Positions 35,085-44,429 of a stretch of DNA of 64,000 nucleotides are shown one piece after another. The stretch's first letter is position 1. Each line of letters starts with the position of its first letter. Origin of the DNA: Acanthopleuribacter pedis. Its GTDB lineage: Bacteria > Acidobacteriota > Holophagae > Acanthopleuribacterales > Acanthopleuribacteraceae. Position numbers and translations under genes: made by a program. The stretch is taken from positions 124,001 to 188,000 of the forward strand of contig NZ_JAFREP010000018.1 of the NCBI RefSeq assembly GCF_017377855.1, in the 5' to 3' direction. The notes beneath the pieces are model-generated. The model was not told where the DNA came from. It saw nothing but the letters and a program-made list of their open reading frames with translations, and did no database searches.

Positions 35085-37805
35085 TTAAGACGGTAAAGGC
35101 ACGGTTAGGCTGGTGTGGAAGCGGTCGTCGGGATCCACCTCACCTTTTAACCGTTGCAGGATCGCCCATTCGGCATCGTTGTCGTAGTACTTGGCGCGTA
35201 CCTCGGGTTTGCTGATGTCGGTATCCTCGAAGGTTCCCCAAAAAACGCGGCGCTCACGGCCGTGGTTGTAGTGCTGGTCGATCAACCGTTGCATGCGCTT
35301 CTGCAAACGCATGGCCGCGGCCTTGTGGTTGTGTTTGTAAAACAGGTCAAACACAAAACAAAAGACGGCGTCGCGATGGGGAATCGCGGTCACCTTGCGA
35401 CCCGGTCCGCGTTGCTGGGCACCGCCGCCGATCACCATCTGGAACACCAACTTCACCCCTTTGGTTTGCGAAACCACCTCGTCCACCAAGGCGGTAAAAC
35501 CCTGGATGAAATCATCGGTTAAGGCCTCCACGGTCACGTTGATGCGTTTTTTGTAGGGATAACGGAATTCGCGACCGTCCCAGGTGGTCATCGGCCAACG
35601 CCGTACGAAATCGTCGGACATATGGGACAATTCCTTGGGACCTTCTTTGGTCAGCAGGCGCTCGATAAAGGTGCGATCCGCCGCCACCTTGTCGGCGATT
35701 TTGCGGCGGAAACGCGCCACCTTGGCCGCCTCGGCGCCGGTATGAATACCCGGATCCACAAACTCAACCAACATCACCGGGAAAAAGGGCATGCGCCCGC
35801 TGGATTCAACGGTCATCATCCAATCCATCCCCGCCGGCAAGCTACCGTCGGCCACGCCGCGACTCCAGGTTTGTACCTGTTTCATGAGATCACGGTAGGT
35901 GCTCGCGCGGTATTTGAGGGTGGCATTGTACCAATTAGAATGCGGGTAGTCGCGATCCCGGAGCGTCTCAAAGGTGTAGTTGGTGACAATGCCGAAAGAG
36001 CCGGCGTTGCCGCCCAAAACAGCCCAAAATAGTTTCTCTTCGAGGGACGCGTTGGCAGGATCGAAATCCTGATCCGGGCGCGTCAACTTGAGAAACCGGC
36101 CGTCGGCCAACACCATCTCGAACGCAACCACGTGGTCCATCGCCAAACCAAAGCTACGCGCTAGGTGGCCGTAACCACCGGTTTGGGCGTGGCCGCCAAT
36201 GGCCACCAAGGGGCACTCGCCGTGGGGAATGGTGATCCCGGCAGATTTAAATTCTTGTGCGATGTTGGTGAGGCGCGCGGCGGGGCCGACATTGACGATG
36301 TTGCCGTCGATGTCGAGCCGGTTGAAGGCGTCCATGCTCAGCACCATCGTATCCTTGCCGCCGGTCGATTTGGCCGAATACTGGTGGCCGCCACTGCGCG
36401 CCACCACCCATTTCCCCTTTTCTTTGGCAAAACGCAGGGCGGCGCGAATGTCGTCGATGTCACGCGGGTAGGCCACCAAAAAAGGCGTGGTCTCCGCGGC
36501 GGAATAGGAAGAAGTCGCGTAGGCTTTGGCATGCTTGCGGTAGCCAGGTTGCCCTTTTTGATAGACCTCGCCTTTGAAATCGGGAATACGGCCGCTTCGC
36601 GAGGCGGGTCGTGCCCTGGGTGCTAGATCGACCAAGTTGCCGCCAGACCGCAAGGCGGTGCCGGCGACATCCAACAAGCTGCCGATGCCGGGCGTCGGCT
36701 TTGGCACGGGTTCAAAGGCATGGCCGGCCACGGTTAAGGCACCCTCGCGATCCCATTGTAAGCGGGCCGCGATGCGCAGGGTCGGGTTGCGTTTACCGCC
36801 GTGGTTTTCGTCGAAGGCCAGCGCTTCGTCGACGGCCGACACAAAACCGTCAATCAATGCGGCGTGCCTGTTGCGGTCGGTTTCACGCCGGGACAAACGC
36901 CGTGAACGCATGGTTGGGTCCGGGGACGGGCCGGCCCCCTGCTCCAGCGCGGCGACCATCACCTCGGCACCCGCGTCCACGGATTCAACCAATACCTCGT
37001 GAACCTCTTCATCAAAGAGGGCCAACGCCTCACGCACGGCCCCCATCACGGCATCGCGGTGGGCCGCCTCGGCACCGCTCAGGGTCACACCAAACAAGGG
37101 CAGATCGGCAAGGGCGGTAACGGCGTCGAGAATCAAATCAATACCGGCGGGCAGATTCACCTTGGTGAACAAGTGGTTCGCCACCGCCAAAAAGGCATCA
37201 CGACCGGGATAAATGCCGGCGAAACGATGCATCCAAAGACTGTCAGCCGATACAGGCTGAAATTGGATCTCGGCGAGCAGCGCCTTGTTTTCGCGAAGAA
37301 CGCCGGGATGGGCCGCGTCCCCAGCGAAGGCAACGGCTTGACCTTCGGGATTCACGGCCCGAATGTTTTGGGCAAAATCACTCAAACTGCCCAGCGTGCG
37401 ACACAGGTAACCCGGCACCTCGTTCAACAAGGAAGCGGCGATACTGCGGTCAGGGTCGGCGCCAAGCGGCAAAGCTTTGCCCTGTTTGATCAGCGCCTCG
37501 GCCAAATCGCGGCCGGTCGCGGCGGCCTGCGCCACCAACCCACCCGCCTCATCACGAATCGCAGCGAGCGAGCTTAAATCAATAACGGCGTCCACCGGAT
37601 CACCCTGGGTATCTTGGTCGGCCACCTGGCGACCGCTTCGCACGCGGGTCCTGCGCCCGGTGTTAAAACCCACGGCCTCGGCAACCCCGGCCAAGGATGC
37701 GGGGTACCAAACATCATGCGCACCGAACTGTTCGGAAACGGGATTGATAAAATCAAGCGCGGCCGGAATGATCCAGCCATCAAAGGAAGGTGTACGAACG
37801 GGCAT
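35085..37805 (-). CDS. Berberine-bridge-type FAD oxidoreductase with an extra degenerate FAD-binding half
   Basis: Flavoenzyme of 906 residues, about twice the usual size. The C-terminal half is a complete PCMH/BBE oxidase: RSGGHQYSA (His about 474) and GECPLVAIGGH (Cys about 531) are the two sites of bicovalent flavin attachment, and the chain ends in a BBE segment with YYDNDAEW and VDPDDRFHTSLTVP. The N-terminal 460 residues also follow a PCMH layout (VWYPASLAGVAEAV, RSGRQ, DAVIDLSSLAAIR, AATGRDLAEALIKQG, CRTLGSLSDFAQNIRAVNPEG), but the flavin-linking His is absent (RSGRQ), so it looks like an inactive copy. The start is ATG 37805 after GGGAG. No signal peptide. Typical substrates are sugars, phenols or secondary metabolites. 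Confidence 0.83.
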   Translation of the reverse strand: MPVRTPSFDGWIIPAALDFINPVSEQFGAHDVWYPASLAGVAEAVGFNTGRRTRVRSGRQVADQDTQGDPVDAVIDLSSLAAIRDEAGGLVAQAAATGRDLAEALIKQGKALPLGADPDRSIAASLLNEVPGYLCRTLGSLSDFAQNIRAVNPEGQAVAFAGDAAHPGVLRENKALLAEIQFQPVSADSLWMHRFAGIYPGRDAFLAVANHLFTKVNLPAGIDLILDAVTALADLPLFGVTLSGAEAAHRDAVMGAVREALALFDEEVHEVLVESVDAGAEVMVAALEQGAGPSPDPTMRSRRLSRRETDRNRHAALIDGFVSAVDEALAFDENHGGKRNPTLRIAARLQWDREGALTVAGHAFEPVPKPTPGIGSLLDVAGTALRSGGNLVDLAPRARPASRSGRIPDFKGEVYQKGQPGYRKHAKAYATSSYSAAETTPFLVAYPRDIDDIRAALRFAKEKGKWVVARSGGHQYSAKSTGGKDTMVLSMDAFNRLDIDGNIVNVGPAARLTNIAQEFKSAGITIPHGECPLVAIGGHAQTGGYGHLARSFGLAMDHVVAFEMVLADGRFLKLTRPDQDFDPANASLEEKLFWAVLGGNAGSFGIVTNYTFETLRDRDYPHSNWYNATLKYRASTYRDLMKQVQTWSRGVADGSLPAGMDWMMTVESSGRMPFFPVMLVEFVDPGIHTGAEAAKVARFRRKIADKVAADRTFIERLLTKEGPKELSHMSDDFVRRWPMTTWDGREFRYPYKKRINVTVEALTDDFIQGFTALVDEVVSQTKGVKLVFQMVIGGGAQQRGPGRKVTAIPHRDAVFCFVFDLFYKHNHKAAAMRLQKRMQRLIDQHYNHGRERRVFWGTFEDTDISKPEVRAKYYDNDAEWAILQRLKGEVDPDDRFHTSLTVPLPS

Positions 37806-37904
37806 AACGAAACTCCCTAACGCCGTTGCATCAACCCAAACGCGGAAAGAACGCTGACCGAACGGCACCGTTTTTCATGAGCTAAGACAGCACGATTCTG
37901 CCTC

Positions 37905-37933
37905 AGTATATTTTTTTTCGAGGGGATTTTCAT
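37905..37933 (-). promoter_or_regulatory. Possible promoter of the BBE-type oxidoreductase gene
   Basis: On the minus strand ATGAAA, a 17-base spacer and TATACT lie about 100 bases before the ATG at 37805, inside an A+T-rich stretch (about 37880-37990). The match is 4/6 and 5/6 to consensus. Confidence 0.4.
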
Positions 37934-38122
37934 AATATCGCGGATCAATGACTTTTTAAGTAAAAACAATAATTTATTGCTTAGCAAAAACCCTTTGGCG
38001 CTTTCCCGAAGGCACACGCCCGTTTTTGCACCAAACAGGGTCGACAGCTTCCTGCACAAGGACCGGCTCTGGTTAAACTAGGAGGTCGCACGCGTTTTGG
38101 CGAAATTGAAAGGATGGACCCC

Positions 38123-38704
38123 ATGAAAAAAATGATGATGTTGCCGCCCGCCATTGTGGTTTTGGTCGGCATTTGGCTGGGAATGACCAAACTGCGCGAG
38201 GCCGACGGGCCCGGAATCGACCTGGTTGTTATTGGGCAAGGCCTGCCGGGGGCCGAGGTCGGCAACGCGCTCGCGCGGGAACACGGCCTCACATCCGGGG
38301 TCATCCTCAACGACCAAGTCCTTCGCGGTACCGGCACGGGTGTGGCATGGCTGCATCTGGATCCCCACGGCAAACTCCAAGGTCAGGGGACACTCAACAC
38401 GGGTCGCGAACGCGCTGCATGGACCCGCGTCTTGGACCACGCCCCCCAAGACAGCTTGCTGGTGATGTACACGCTGAGTCCATCCAAACCGCCCGAGCCA
38501 CCGGCGACTTGGATCCCGCGAGCGCCGGGTGCCTGGGCGCAAATCGCCCGCAAAGACGCGCGCACCTGGACGCCGGTCCGCGAGGATCACGCCAAAACCG
38601 GCCCGGCCGAACTGGCGACACGGGTGGCGATCACATTGCCGGGAGAGACAGAGGAACAAGCAGAAGCTACACCGGCGGCGGACCAAAAATCAACGACGTA
38701 TTAA
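38123..38704 (+). CDS. Membrane-anchored hypothetical protein, 193 residues
   Basis: I do not recognise this protein. An N-terminal hydrophobic helix (MMMLPPAIVVLVGIWLGM) with two lysines before it acts as an anchor or signal. The rest is a soluble domain with VVIGQGLPGAEVGNALAREHGL (about 35-56) and a Pro/Ala-rich C-terminus. It faces the ketosynthase gene and their 3' ends overlap by 38 bases. ATG 38123 has AAAGGA 9 bases ahead. It could serve the neighbouring polyene-like cluster, perhaps in the periplasm, but only proximity suggests this. Confidence 0.55.
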   Translation: MKKMMMLPPAIVVLVGIWLGMTKLREADGPGIDLVVIGQGLPGAEVGNALAREHGLTSGVILNDQVLRGTGTGVAWLHLDPHGKLQGQGTLNTGRERAAWTRVLDHAPQDSLLVMYTLSPSKPPEPPATWIPRAPGAWAQIARKDARTWTPVREDHAKTGPAELATRVAITLPGETEEQAEATPAADQKSTTY

Positions 38705-39899
38705 CCCCGCCAAAAGCGAAGTTGTTGCTCATCCAATAAGACACGGGCAGCTCGCGCACGTCGGTAAGGTAATCCAATGGGGCACAGGCGGGATCCACCT
38801 CGTCTAAATTGAGGTTGGGCGCCTGCCAACCCTCGCGCGCCATGTTAATGCCGAGCCAAGCCTCGAGCGCACCACAGGCACCCAGCGTGTGGCCCATGTA
38901 ACTTTTGAGCGAGGAAATCGGCACCGGTCGCTGGAACACGGCGTAGGTCGCCCGGGATTCGGCCACATCGCCGACCTCGGTCGCGGTCCCGTGCGCGTTC
39001 ACGAACGCCACGCGCGCGGGGTCCAATTGCGCGTCGGCGAGGGCGGCGCGCATCACGGCCTGCATGCCGTCCACGGAAGGATTAACCACGTGTAAACCGT
39101 CGCAATTCGTTGCCCAACCCACCAGTTCAGCCACAATCGGTGCCGCCCTGGCCCGCGCGTGATCCAGCGATTCCAAGATTAAGGTGCCCGCGCCTTCACC
39201 CACCACCAGGCCGTCCCGCGCGCGGTCAAAGGGTCGCGGCGAGGTTTCGGGTTCGCTGTTGCGGGTTGAAGTAGCGTACATAATGTCAAACACGGCGGCA
39301 CACAACAGGTGCAACTCCTCCGCGCCGCCGGCGATCATCACGTCCTGGCCGCCGTATTTAATGGCTTCATACGCGTAGCCAATGCCTTGGCTGGATGAGG
39401 TACAAGCAGAACAGGTGGGAATCAAACGACCGCGCACACCAAAGAATTGCGCCAAGTTAGCGGCCACGGTATGGCTCATGAATTGGATGTATTGGGCGGC
39501 GGTCACCCCGGACAAGGTGCGGTTAACGGTAATCTGGCGCGCGTATTGTTCAATCGCGGGCGGCGAACCGGAAGTAGAGCCGTAGGCAATGCCGGCACGG
39601 CCGTCACCAAGGATCGAGCTGTCGCTCAAACCCGCGTCGGCCAAGGCCAGTTCGGTGGCGCGCGTGGCCAACAAGGCGACCCGACCCATGGTGCGCACCT
39701 TCTTGCGCGAGTAATGGGCGGGTCGCGAAAACCCCTCGACGGCGGCACCCAACCGCGTTTGCAGACCGTCCACCGCGTCCCATTCCGGCATGGGGCGCAC
39801 ACCGTTGCGTTTGGCCAGTAATTGCGCCTTGGCGGTCGCCCAATCCGAGCCGAGGGGCGAAAGCGCGCCCATCCCGGTAACCACAACACGACGACTCAT
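38667..39899 (-). CDS. Beta-ketoacyl-ACP synthase (APE-cluster type, ApeO/R-like)
   Basis: Condensing enzyme of 410 residues with the complete Cys-His-His triad: TCSACTSSSQ (Cys 166), NAHGTAT and KSYMGHTLGACG, and the family end NNFAFGGVNTSLIF. It would elongate an ACP-bound chain by two carbons per cycle. It is the last gene of an eight- or nine-gene minus-strand group with ACPs, dehydratase, second ketosynthase and glycosyl/acyltransferases, and its start overlaps the dehydratase stop by 4 bases. Sequence alone does not show whether it works with the second ketosynthase as a pair or separately. Confidence 0.88.
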   Translation of the reverse strand: MSRRVVVTGMGALSPLGSDWATAKAQLLAKRNGVRPMPEWDAVDGLQTRLGAAVEGFSRPAHYSRKKVRTMGRVALLATRATELALADAGLSDSSILGDGRAGIAYGSTSGSPPAIEQYARQITVNRTLSGVTAAQYIQFMSHTVAANLAQFFGVRGRLIPTCSACTSSSQGIGYAYEAIKYGGQDVMIAGGAEELHLLCAAVFDIMYATSTRNSEPETSPRPFDRARDGLVVGEGAGTLILESLDHARARAAPIVAELVGWATNCDGLHVVNPSVDGMQAVMRAALADAQLDPARVAFVNAHGTATEVGDVAESRATYAVFQRPVPISSLKSYMGHTLGACGALEAWLGINMAREGWQAPNLNLDEVDPACAPLDYLTDVRELPVSYWMSNNFAFGGVNTSLIFGPPPV

Positions 39900-40369
39900 G
39901 CACCACTCCCCTCACCCGCGCTTACATAACCCTGCAGGTCGCGCGGTCGAAACACATTTAAATTGCCGCTCATCACTTCGCGGTCGTCGGCGCGATCGTG
40001 GATGGTACAGTGGAATTGCAACATCTCTTCATCGCCCCAGATTTTTTCCGCCCGGATCCGCAACCGTTGACCCGGCTCAAAATAAGCCACGGCGACGGTA
40101 CATTTGGGGGTGCCCAGCAAAAAACCCACATCGGCGTCGCGCCCCTCGCGCCACGCTTCCAAACCACCGTGGGCGGCGACCACTTGGGCCATCCACTCAA
40201 TGCCGGTCACCGCGGCGATCCGCCCGTTAAAGCAAAAGGGGTTGTCGGGCAAAATGTCCAGTTCGCCCTCGGTCACATCCGCTTCACCACGCACGACCCG
40301 ACTCAACATCTGCATGGTCGCGCGGTGGGGAATGAACAAGGACACGTCCTGCTCGCTCAACGCAACCAT
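39896..40369 (-). CDS. 3-Hydroxyacyl-ACP dehydratase-like hotdog protein (ApeP-like)
   Basis: Small hotdog-fold protein of 157 residues. The N-terminal signature FIPHRATMQMLSRVV resembles the HRxPM of ApeP/FabZ-type dehydratases, and GIEWMAQVVAAHGGLEAW holds the central-helix Glu-Met-Ala-Gln motif. It would remove water from 3-hydroxyacyl-ACP to build the conjugated double bonds. The frame is open to 40459; ATG 40369, 5 bases after GGGGGG, overlaps the preceding gene by 13 bases and is the likely start. Overlaps on both sides show tight cotranscription with the two ketosynthase-type genes. Confidence 0.85.
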   Translation of the reverse strand: MVALSEQDVSLFIPHRATMQMLSRVVRGEADVTEGELDILPDNPFCFNGRIAAVTGIEWMAQVVAAHGGLEAWREGRDADVGFLLGTPKCTVAVAYFEPGQRLRIRAEKIWGDEEMLQFHCTIHDRADDREVMSGNLNVFRPRDLQGYVSAGEGSGA

Positions 40370-41133
40370 GAACACCCCCCGAAGGAACCGGCTTGGTGTA
40401 ATTCGCGCTTTTCCGATAGATACCAACTCAGAAATGCAAACAGCGTGGGGGACGGGCACTCCGTCACCGGGCCGAGGGCGGGCATGCTAAACCGCGGGTC
40501 GTCCGGGCCGCCGCGACGCCACAACATGGCGACGGCAAAGGGGAACGGGGGGCTTGCCAGCATTTGGTCAAAAGGTGGTAAAGGCATTTCTTCGGCAAAC
40601 ACCATCAACACCCAAGCCTCGGGATCGCGCCGCAACAGGTCCACGGTCTCCAACATGCAACAGGTTAAGGTGTCCTGGTTGGCGCTAATCGTCCGCGACA
40701 CGCCCTGGTGCTTGCAAACCAAACCGAAATAACCGGAGGCGGTGTGGTGGACCGAATTGCCGAAGGCGGTGGGTGACAGGGCCTCGCCGCCCTCAATATC
40801 GTTGAGTAAATTGCGCAGAATATTGATCTCGCTGTTGCGCGAACCGAAAAGCAGGTTGGTGCGCGTTAAATCGACGCCGTATTGGTCCACCAGCGGCAAG
40901 CTGGTTTCTAAAACCATTTTGCTCACCAGCGTACAGCGGCGACGCAGCCGGGCGGGCACGGCGGCGGCCTTGGGTTTGGCGCCATCGGCAATCGGCGGTT
41001 GCGCGCCGCGCAGAAATGCCTCGAAATCGGCATGCTCGGGATAAGGCTCGGCCCAAGCACGCCAGCCGACCAGTTTCAAGGGATGGGTGGCGGCGGATTC
41101 TGAACCAACGGCATGCGATGCGGTTTGTGACAT
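40357..41133 (-). CDS. Beta-ketoacyl synthase chain-length-factor-like protein (ApeC-like)
   Basis: A half-sized ketosynthase-like protein of about 258 residues, matching the ketoacyl synthase 2/ApeC type found only in polyene clusters. It keeps the N-terminal thiolase-fold segments (LLFGSRNSEINILRNLLNDI, FGNSVHHTASGYFGL) but lacks the catalytic Cys and second half of a full enzyme. The segment QDTLTCCMLE occupies the nucleophile-elbow region. Family members pair with a ketosynthase and are thought to set chain length. ATG 41133 (MSQTASHAVG) is preferred to ATG 41163. It overlaps the dehydratase gene by 13 bases. Confidence 0.82.
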   Translation of the reverse strand: MSQTASHAVGSESAATHPLKLVGWRAWAEPYPEHADFEAFLRGAQPPIADGAKPKAAAVPARLRRRCTLVSKMVLETSLPLVDQYGVDLTRTNLLFGSRNSEINILRNLLNDIEGGEALSPTAFGNSVHHTASGYFGLVCKHQGVSRTISANQDTLTCCMLETVDLLRRDPEAWVLMVFAEEMPLPPFDQMLASPPFPFAVAMLWRRGGPDDPRFSMPALGPVTECPSPTLFAFLSWYLSEKRELHQAGSFGGCSWLR

Positions 41134-41250
41134 GAACAAAAACTCTCTTTCTGAAAAACTCACCCGCCGATTCTACCTAATTCGGCAGGGACCCGGTTGG
41201 ATAATCCTCGCGCTCGCAAGGGGTCGCGGCACCGTTAAGAGCGGCAGGGG

Positions 41251-41436
41251 TTTTAACCTAAGAAGCGCGATAACTCGCGGTAATTTTAGCTAAACCTCTG
41301 GGCTACAACGGCCTGTAAAAATGCTCACCGCACCCGGCGGGTGCGGTCGTACGCGACCCCGGTCCGCTTTTTTCAAGCCATTTCGCTCCAGATCTTTAGC
41401 CAAAACACCTCGCTTCAGCGCCTCTTAGGTTTAACG
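41251..41436. repeat. Dispersed repeat, family 2, copy A, with inverted ends
   Basis: The core (41264-41422) aligns with copy B (about 52378-52533) over 155 bases, roughly three quarters identical by eye, sharing GATTTTAGCT/AATTTTAGCT, ATTTCGCTCCAGA and CTCGCTTCAGCGC. The ends TTAACCTAAGAAGCGC (41252 on) and GCGCCTCTTAGGTTTAA (41419-41435) are inverted repeats. The right end includes the TAA stop of the minus-strand ketosynthase gene. A hairpin CCGCACCC/GGGTGCGG lies in the middle. Confidence 0.78.
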
Positions 41437-42624
41437 GCGTTCGATCAGCACGGAACAATTGTTCCCCCCAAAGGCGAAGGAGTTACTCATCATGCGAACC
41501 GGACCGTCAACGGTCAAGCAGTCACCCGGTTGGGTAAGCGGCAGAACCGGCAGTCGCTCATCCACGGCACCGTCCCAAAGATGGGGCGGCAAAGGCACGG
41601 CCTCACCCGCCGCGGTAAGGGCCAGATAACAAAAACCGACTTCCATCGCGCCGGCCATGCCCAACCCATGCCCGATTAGGGGTTTGGTGCTGCTACAGGG
41701 AATCTGGTCAAACACCCGCGCCACCGCCTTGGATTCCATGGCGTCGTTGAGCGGTGTACCGGTCCCGTGCAAATTAAGGTAATGGACGGCCTCGGGTGCG
41801 GTGCCGGCCTGGGCCAACGCCGCGCGCATGGCGGCCTCGGCACCAACCCCCTCGGGGTGGGGCGCCGACATGTGGTACGCGTCGCAGCTCTCGCCCACCC
41901 CACGAAGGAACACACCGTGCTCAGGTTGTTCACGGGTCATCACAAACAAGGCGGCACCTTCGCCGATGTTCAAACCGGTGCGGTTGCGGCTCATAGGCAG
42001 GCTATGCCCCTCACACAAGCTCGCGAGCGCGTTAAAGCCGTTGAGTGGGATGTGGCACAACACATCCACCCCGCCGGTGATCACGGCGTCGCAAAAGCCG
42101 CTCGCCAACAAGCCGGCGGCCGAGGCAAAAACCTTGGCGCTGGAACTACAGGCGGTAGAAACGGTATAAGCGGGCCCGGTCACCCCGGCAAGTTGCGCAA
42201 TCGCCTTGGAAACACCACCCATTTCGTGTTTGAGGTGAACATCGCAGCCGTCGGGTAACTTGCCGTCCCGGTACCAAAGGGCGAAAGCCTGCTCGGAAGC
42301 ATCCAAGCCGGCGGTGCTCGAGCCCATCACCACGCCGACACGGTTGGCACCGTAACATGCGCGAACACGTGCCACTTCAGCCTGAATCTGCTGATACGCG
42401 CACAAACTTAAACGGTTGTTGCGACAGGTAAAGGCTTCTAATTCCGGCGGGAACCGCGGCAGGTCCTCGTGAACGGCCCCAACCAGCACCTCCGACCCAC
42501 CCACCTTGAGGGTCAGCGGCGACATGCGGCCTAAATCGCCGGCAAACAACCGCGCCCTTATGTCATGCAGGTTGTCGCCAAGCGCGTTCACCATTCCAAC
42601 AGCCGTTAAGGCAAAATTCGCCAT
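41431..42624 (-). CDS. Beta-ketoacyl-ACP synthase (ApeR/O-like)
   Basis: Second condensing enzyme of the cluster, 397 residues. Triad: STACSSSAK (Cys 159), NLHGTGTPLND and KPLIGHGLGMAGAME, ending SNSFAFGGNNCSVLIERR. It is complete and likely active. The 5' neighbour is the LpxL-type acyltransferase, 92 bases away; the 3' side is separated from the ApeC-like gene by a 300-base gap that contains repeat copy A, so the operon may be interrupted or joined by read-through here. Together with the other ketosynthase it gives the cluster the two KS enzymes typical of aryl polyene pathways. Confidence 0.88.
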   Translation of the reverse strand: MANFALTAVGMVNALGDNLHDIRARLFAGDLGRMSPLTLKVGGSEVLVGAVHEDLPRFPPELEAFTCRNNRLSLCAYQQIQAEVARVRACYGANRVGVVMGSSTAGLDASEQAFALWYRDGKLPDGCDVHLKHEMGGVSKAIAQLAGVTGPAYTVSTACSSSAKVFASAAGLLASGFCDAVITGGVDVLCHIPLNGFNALASLCEGHSLPMSRNRTGLNIGEGAALFVMTREQPEHGVFLRGVGESCDAYHMSAPHPEGVGAEAAMRAALAQAGTAPEAVHYLNLHGTGTPLNDAMESKAVARVFDQIPCSSTKPLIGHGLGMAGAMEVGFCYLALTAAGEAVPLPPHLWDGAVDERLPVLPLTQPGDCLTVDGPVRMMSNSFAFGGNNCSVLIERR

Positions 42625-42716
42625 GTTCCCTCCGATTCATCCGTCGCACGCCGGCACACCGCGGTCGCGGAATCCACCGTCGCCCCGCCACCTTTCGCGG
42701 ACCACCTAAAAAACCC

Positions 42717-43664
42717 TTATTTGGATTGAGACCAATAGGAAAAAAAGTTAAACCATTGAAAGGGATATTGGAAACACAACCTTTCCATCCGCCCCGCAAA
42801 AGCCTCGATCATGCCCGTCAAGGCTTCGTCCCGTTGTTTTCGGGGCAAGGCGACCCGATCCGTCATGGGCGCCACAAAAACATGGTATCGCCGCCACCCG
42901 GTTCGCACCGCTCCACTGAAGAAAACGGGGCATTTGAGCAGGCCCGCCAGAATCCACACATTTTGCGGTAAGTCGGCGGGAACCCCCAAAAACGGCACAC
43001 GGCTGGTGCGCGGTTTGCTAAACGGCGGCACACGATCAGCCAATACCGCGACAATTTCGCCGCGCGCCAGACGACTCTCCAGGTCAAATACCGTGTCGAC
43101 ATCGTGTTCATCGAGTTCGATCACGTTGATGTCGGCGCCGGGCCCACGGGCATTCAAAACGGCGTTGAGTTTCTGAGCGTGGCCGCGGTACATCACCACG
43201 TTCAGCGGCAACGCCTTATCTTGTGACAAAGCGCGCGCGGCGTCAAAGCTACCGATATGGGCGCCAACCAAAAGCACACCGGTTCCGCGCTCACGGGCCT
43301 GAAACAGATGTTCCCGCCCCTCCCAAGTGAAGTGAAAACGGTGAATACGATCTTGCCAAAAATACATGCGGTCCAGCACGTTAAAGCCAAACGCCAGATG
43401 GTGTCGAAAACTGTTCCACAGGGTCGGGCGCGGCAAATCGGCACAACCCGTCGCCCGTCCGTATTGGTGCAGATGACGCAGGTACTCCAGCGAGGCGCGG
43501 CGGGAACGACGCCCCGTGGCAAAAAAATAGGCCATCACAGCAACCAACAAAACGGCGGCGGCGGGGTACCCTATCAGGTTTAGTACCCGAAAGCCGGTGC
43601 GCACCCAAAACGCGGATCCACGCTCCTCCTGACGGCTCCAATCCGCCGCGGTCGCCTCGCTCAC
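42717..43664 (-). CDS. LpxL-type lysophospholipid acyltransferase
   Basis: Membrane-anchored acyltransferase of 315 residues, with a hydrophobic helix (about 28-48) and an LPLAT domain with GAHIGSFD (HX4D, His 136 and Asp 141). The end FQYPFQWFNFFSYW is the signature of the C-terminal half of ApeJ-like proteins. In aryl polyene clusters this domain is often fused to a family 2 glycosyltransferase; here the two are separate genes joined by a 4-base overlap. It would attach the polyene chain to a lipid or sugar-lipid carrier. Confidence 0.85.
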   Translation of the reverse strand: MSEATAADWSRQEERGSAFWVRTGFRVLNLIGYPAAAVLLVAVMAYFFATGRRSRRASLEYLRHLHQYGRATGCADLPRPTLWNSFRHHLAFGFNVLDRMYFWQDRIHRFHFTWEGREHLFQARERGTGVLLVGAHIGSFDAARALSQDKALPLNVVMYRGHAQKLNAVLNARGPGADINVIELDEHDVDTVFDLESRLARGEIVAVLADRVPPFSKPRTSRVPFLGVPADLPQNVWILAGLLKCPVFFSGAVRTGWRRYHVFVAPMTDRVALPRKQRDEALTGMIEAFAGRMERLCFQYPFQWFNFFSYWSQSK

Positions 43665-44392
43665 GAAACGGGCTTCTTGCGGCCCAACAACCTGGGCAGT
43701 CGCGGAATCATGCCGAGCACCAACCGGGTATGCATCAGGGTGATACGGATGTTGTCACGCACCATGCGAAAGCTGGACAATCCGCCTTCCGGGTAACGGA
43801 CCGGACTGTGAATGTTCACCACGGGACAGCCCACCCAATACAGTTTGACGGCAATTTCAGGATCAAAATCCATGCGGTTCCCAATGAGGTAACGGTCGAT
43901 CACCCCGACCGCGGCTTGCAGCGGATAGACGCGAAAACCAAACAAGGGATCGCGAATCGCCCGCGACATGGTTTGCAACCACACCAACCACACCGATAGT
44001 TTGCGACCGTGCAGGCGGGCGGCGGGTACGTCGTCGGAAAAAACAGGGCACCCCAACACCAACGCCTCGGGCTCGGCTTCCGCGGCGGTCAGAAACTTGG
44101 GAATATCTTGCGCGCGGTGCTGCCCGTCGGCGTCGATTTGCAGCGCGTGGGTAAAACCTTTACGGTGGGCATGGACCAAACCCGTTTTAACCGCCATGCC
44201 TTTACCGCCGTTTTGGGCAAGGTGAACAACCTCGACATCTTCACCCGAGATGGCGTCCAAAACGGTGTGGGTCATCGCATCGCTGCCGTCGTTGACAATC
44301 ACGATGGGTAGCGAAAAAGCACGCACCTCGGCGACAACGGCTTCGATGGTGTCCTTATTGTTATAAATCGGTATCAGAATACAAGCTTTCAT
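43661..44392 (-). CDS. Family 2 glycosyltransferase (ApeJ N-terminal-like)
   Basis: GT-A glycosyltransferase of 243 residues: MKACILIPIYNNKD at the start, NDGS (34-37), LQIDADGQH (85-92, the DxD-type metal site), NRMDFDPEIAVKLYW and a C-terminal basic patch (RLPRLLGRKK). The stop overlaps the acyltransferase ATG (ATGA), so the two products are made together and may form the same complex that other clusters encode as one chain. It is preceded at 38 bases by an acyl carrier protein gene. The sugar donor is not known. Confidence 0.87.
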   Translation of the reverse strand: MKACILIPIYNNKDTIEAVVAEVRAFSLPIVIVNDGSDAMTHTVLDAISGEDVEVVHLAQNGGKGMAVKTGLVHAHRKGFTHALQIDADGQHRAQDIPKFLTAAEAEPEALVLGCPVFSDDVPAARLHGRKLSVWLVWLQTMSRAIRDPLFGFRVYPLQAAVGVIDRYLIGNRMDFDPEIAVKLYWVGCPVVNIHSPVRYPEGGLSSFRMVRDNIRITLMHTRLVLGMIPRLPRLLGRKKPVS

Positions 44393-44429
44393 AACGCGGT
44401 CTCTCGGCCGTTAATCTGACGCGGGTGGA

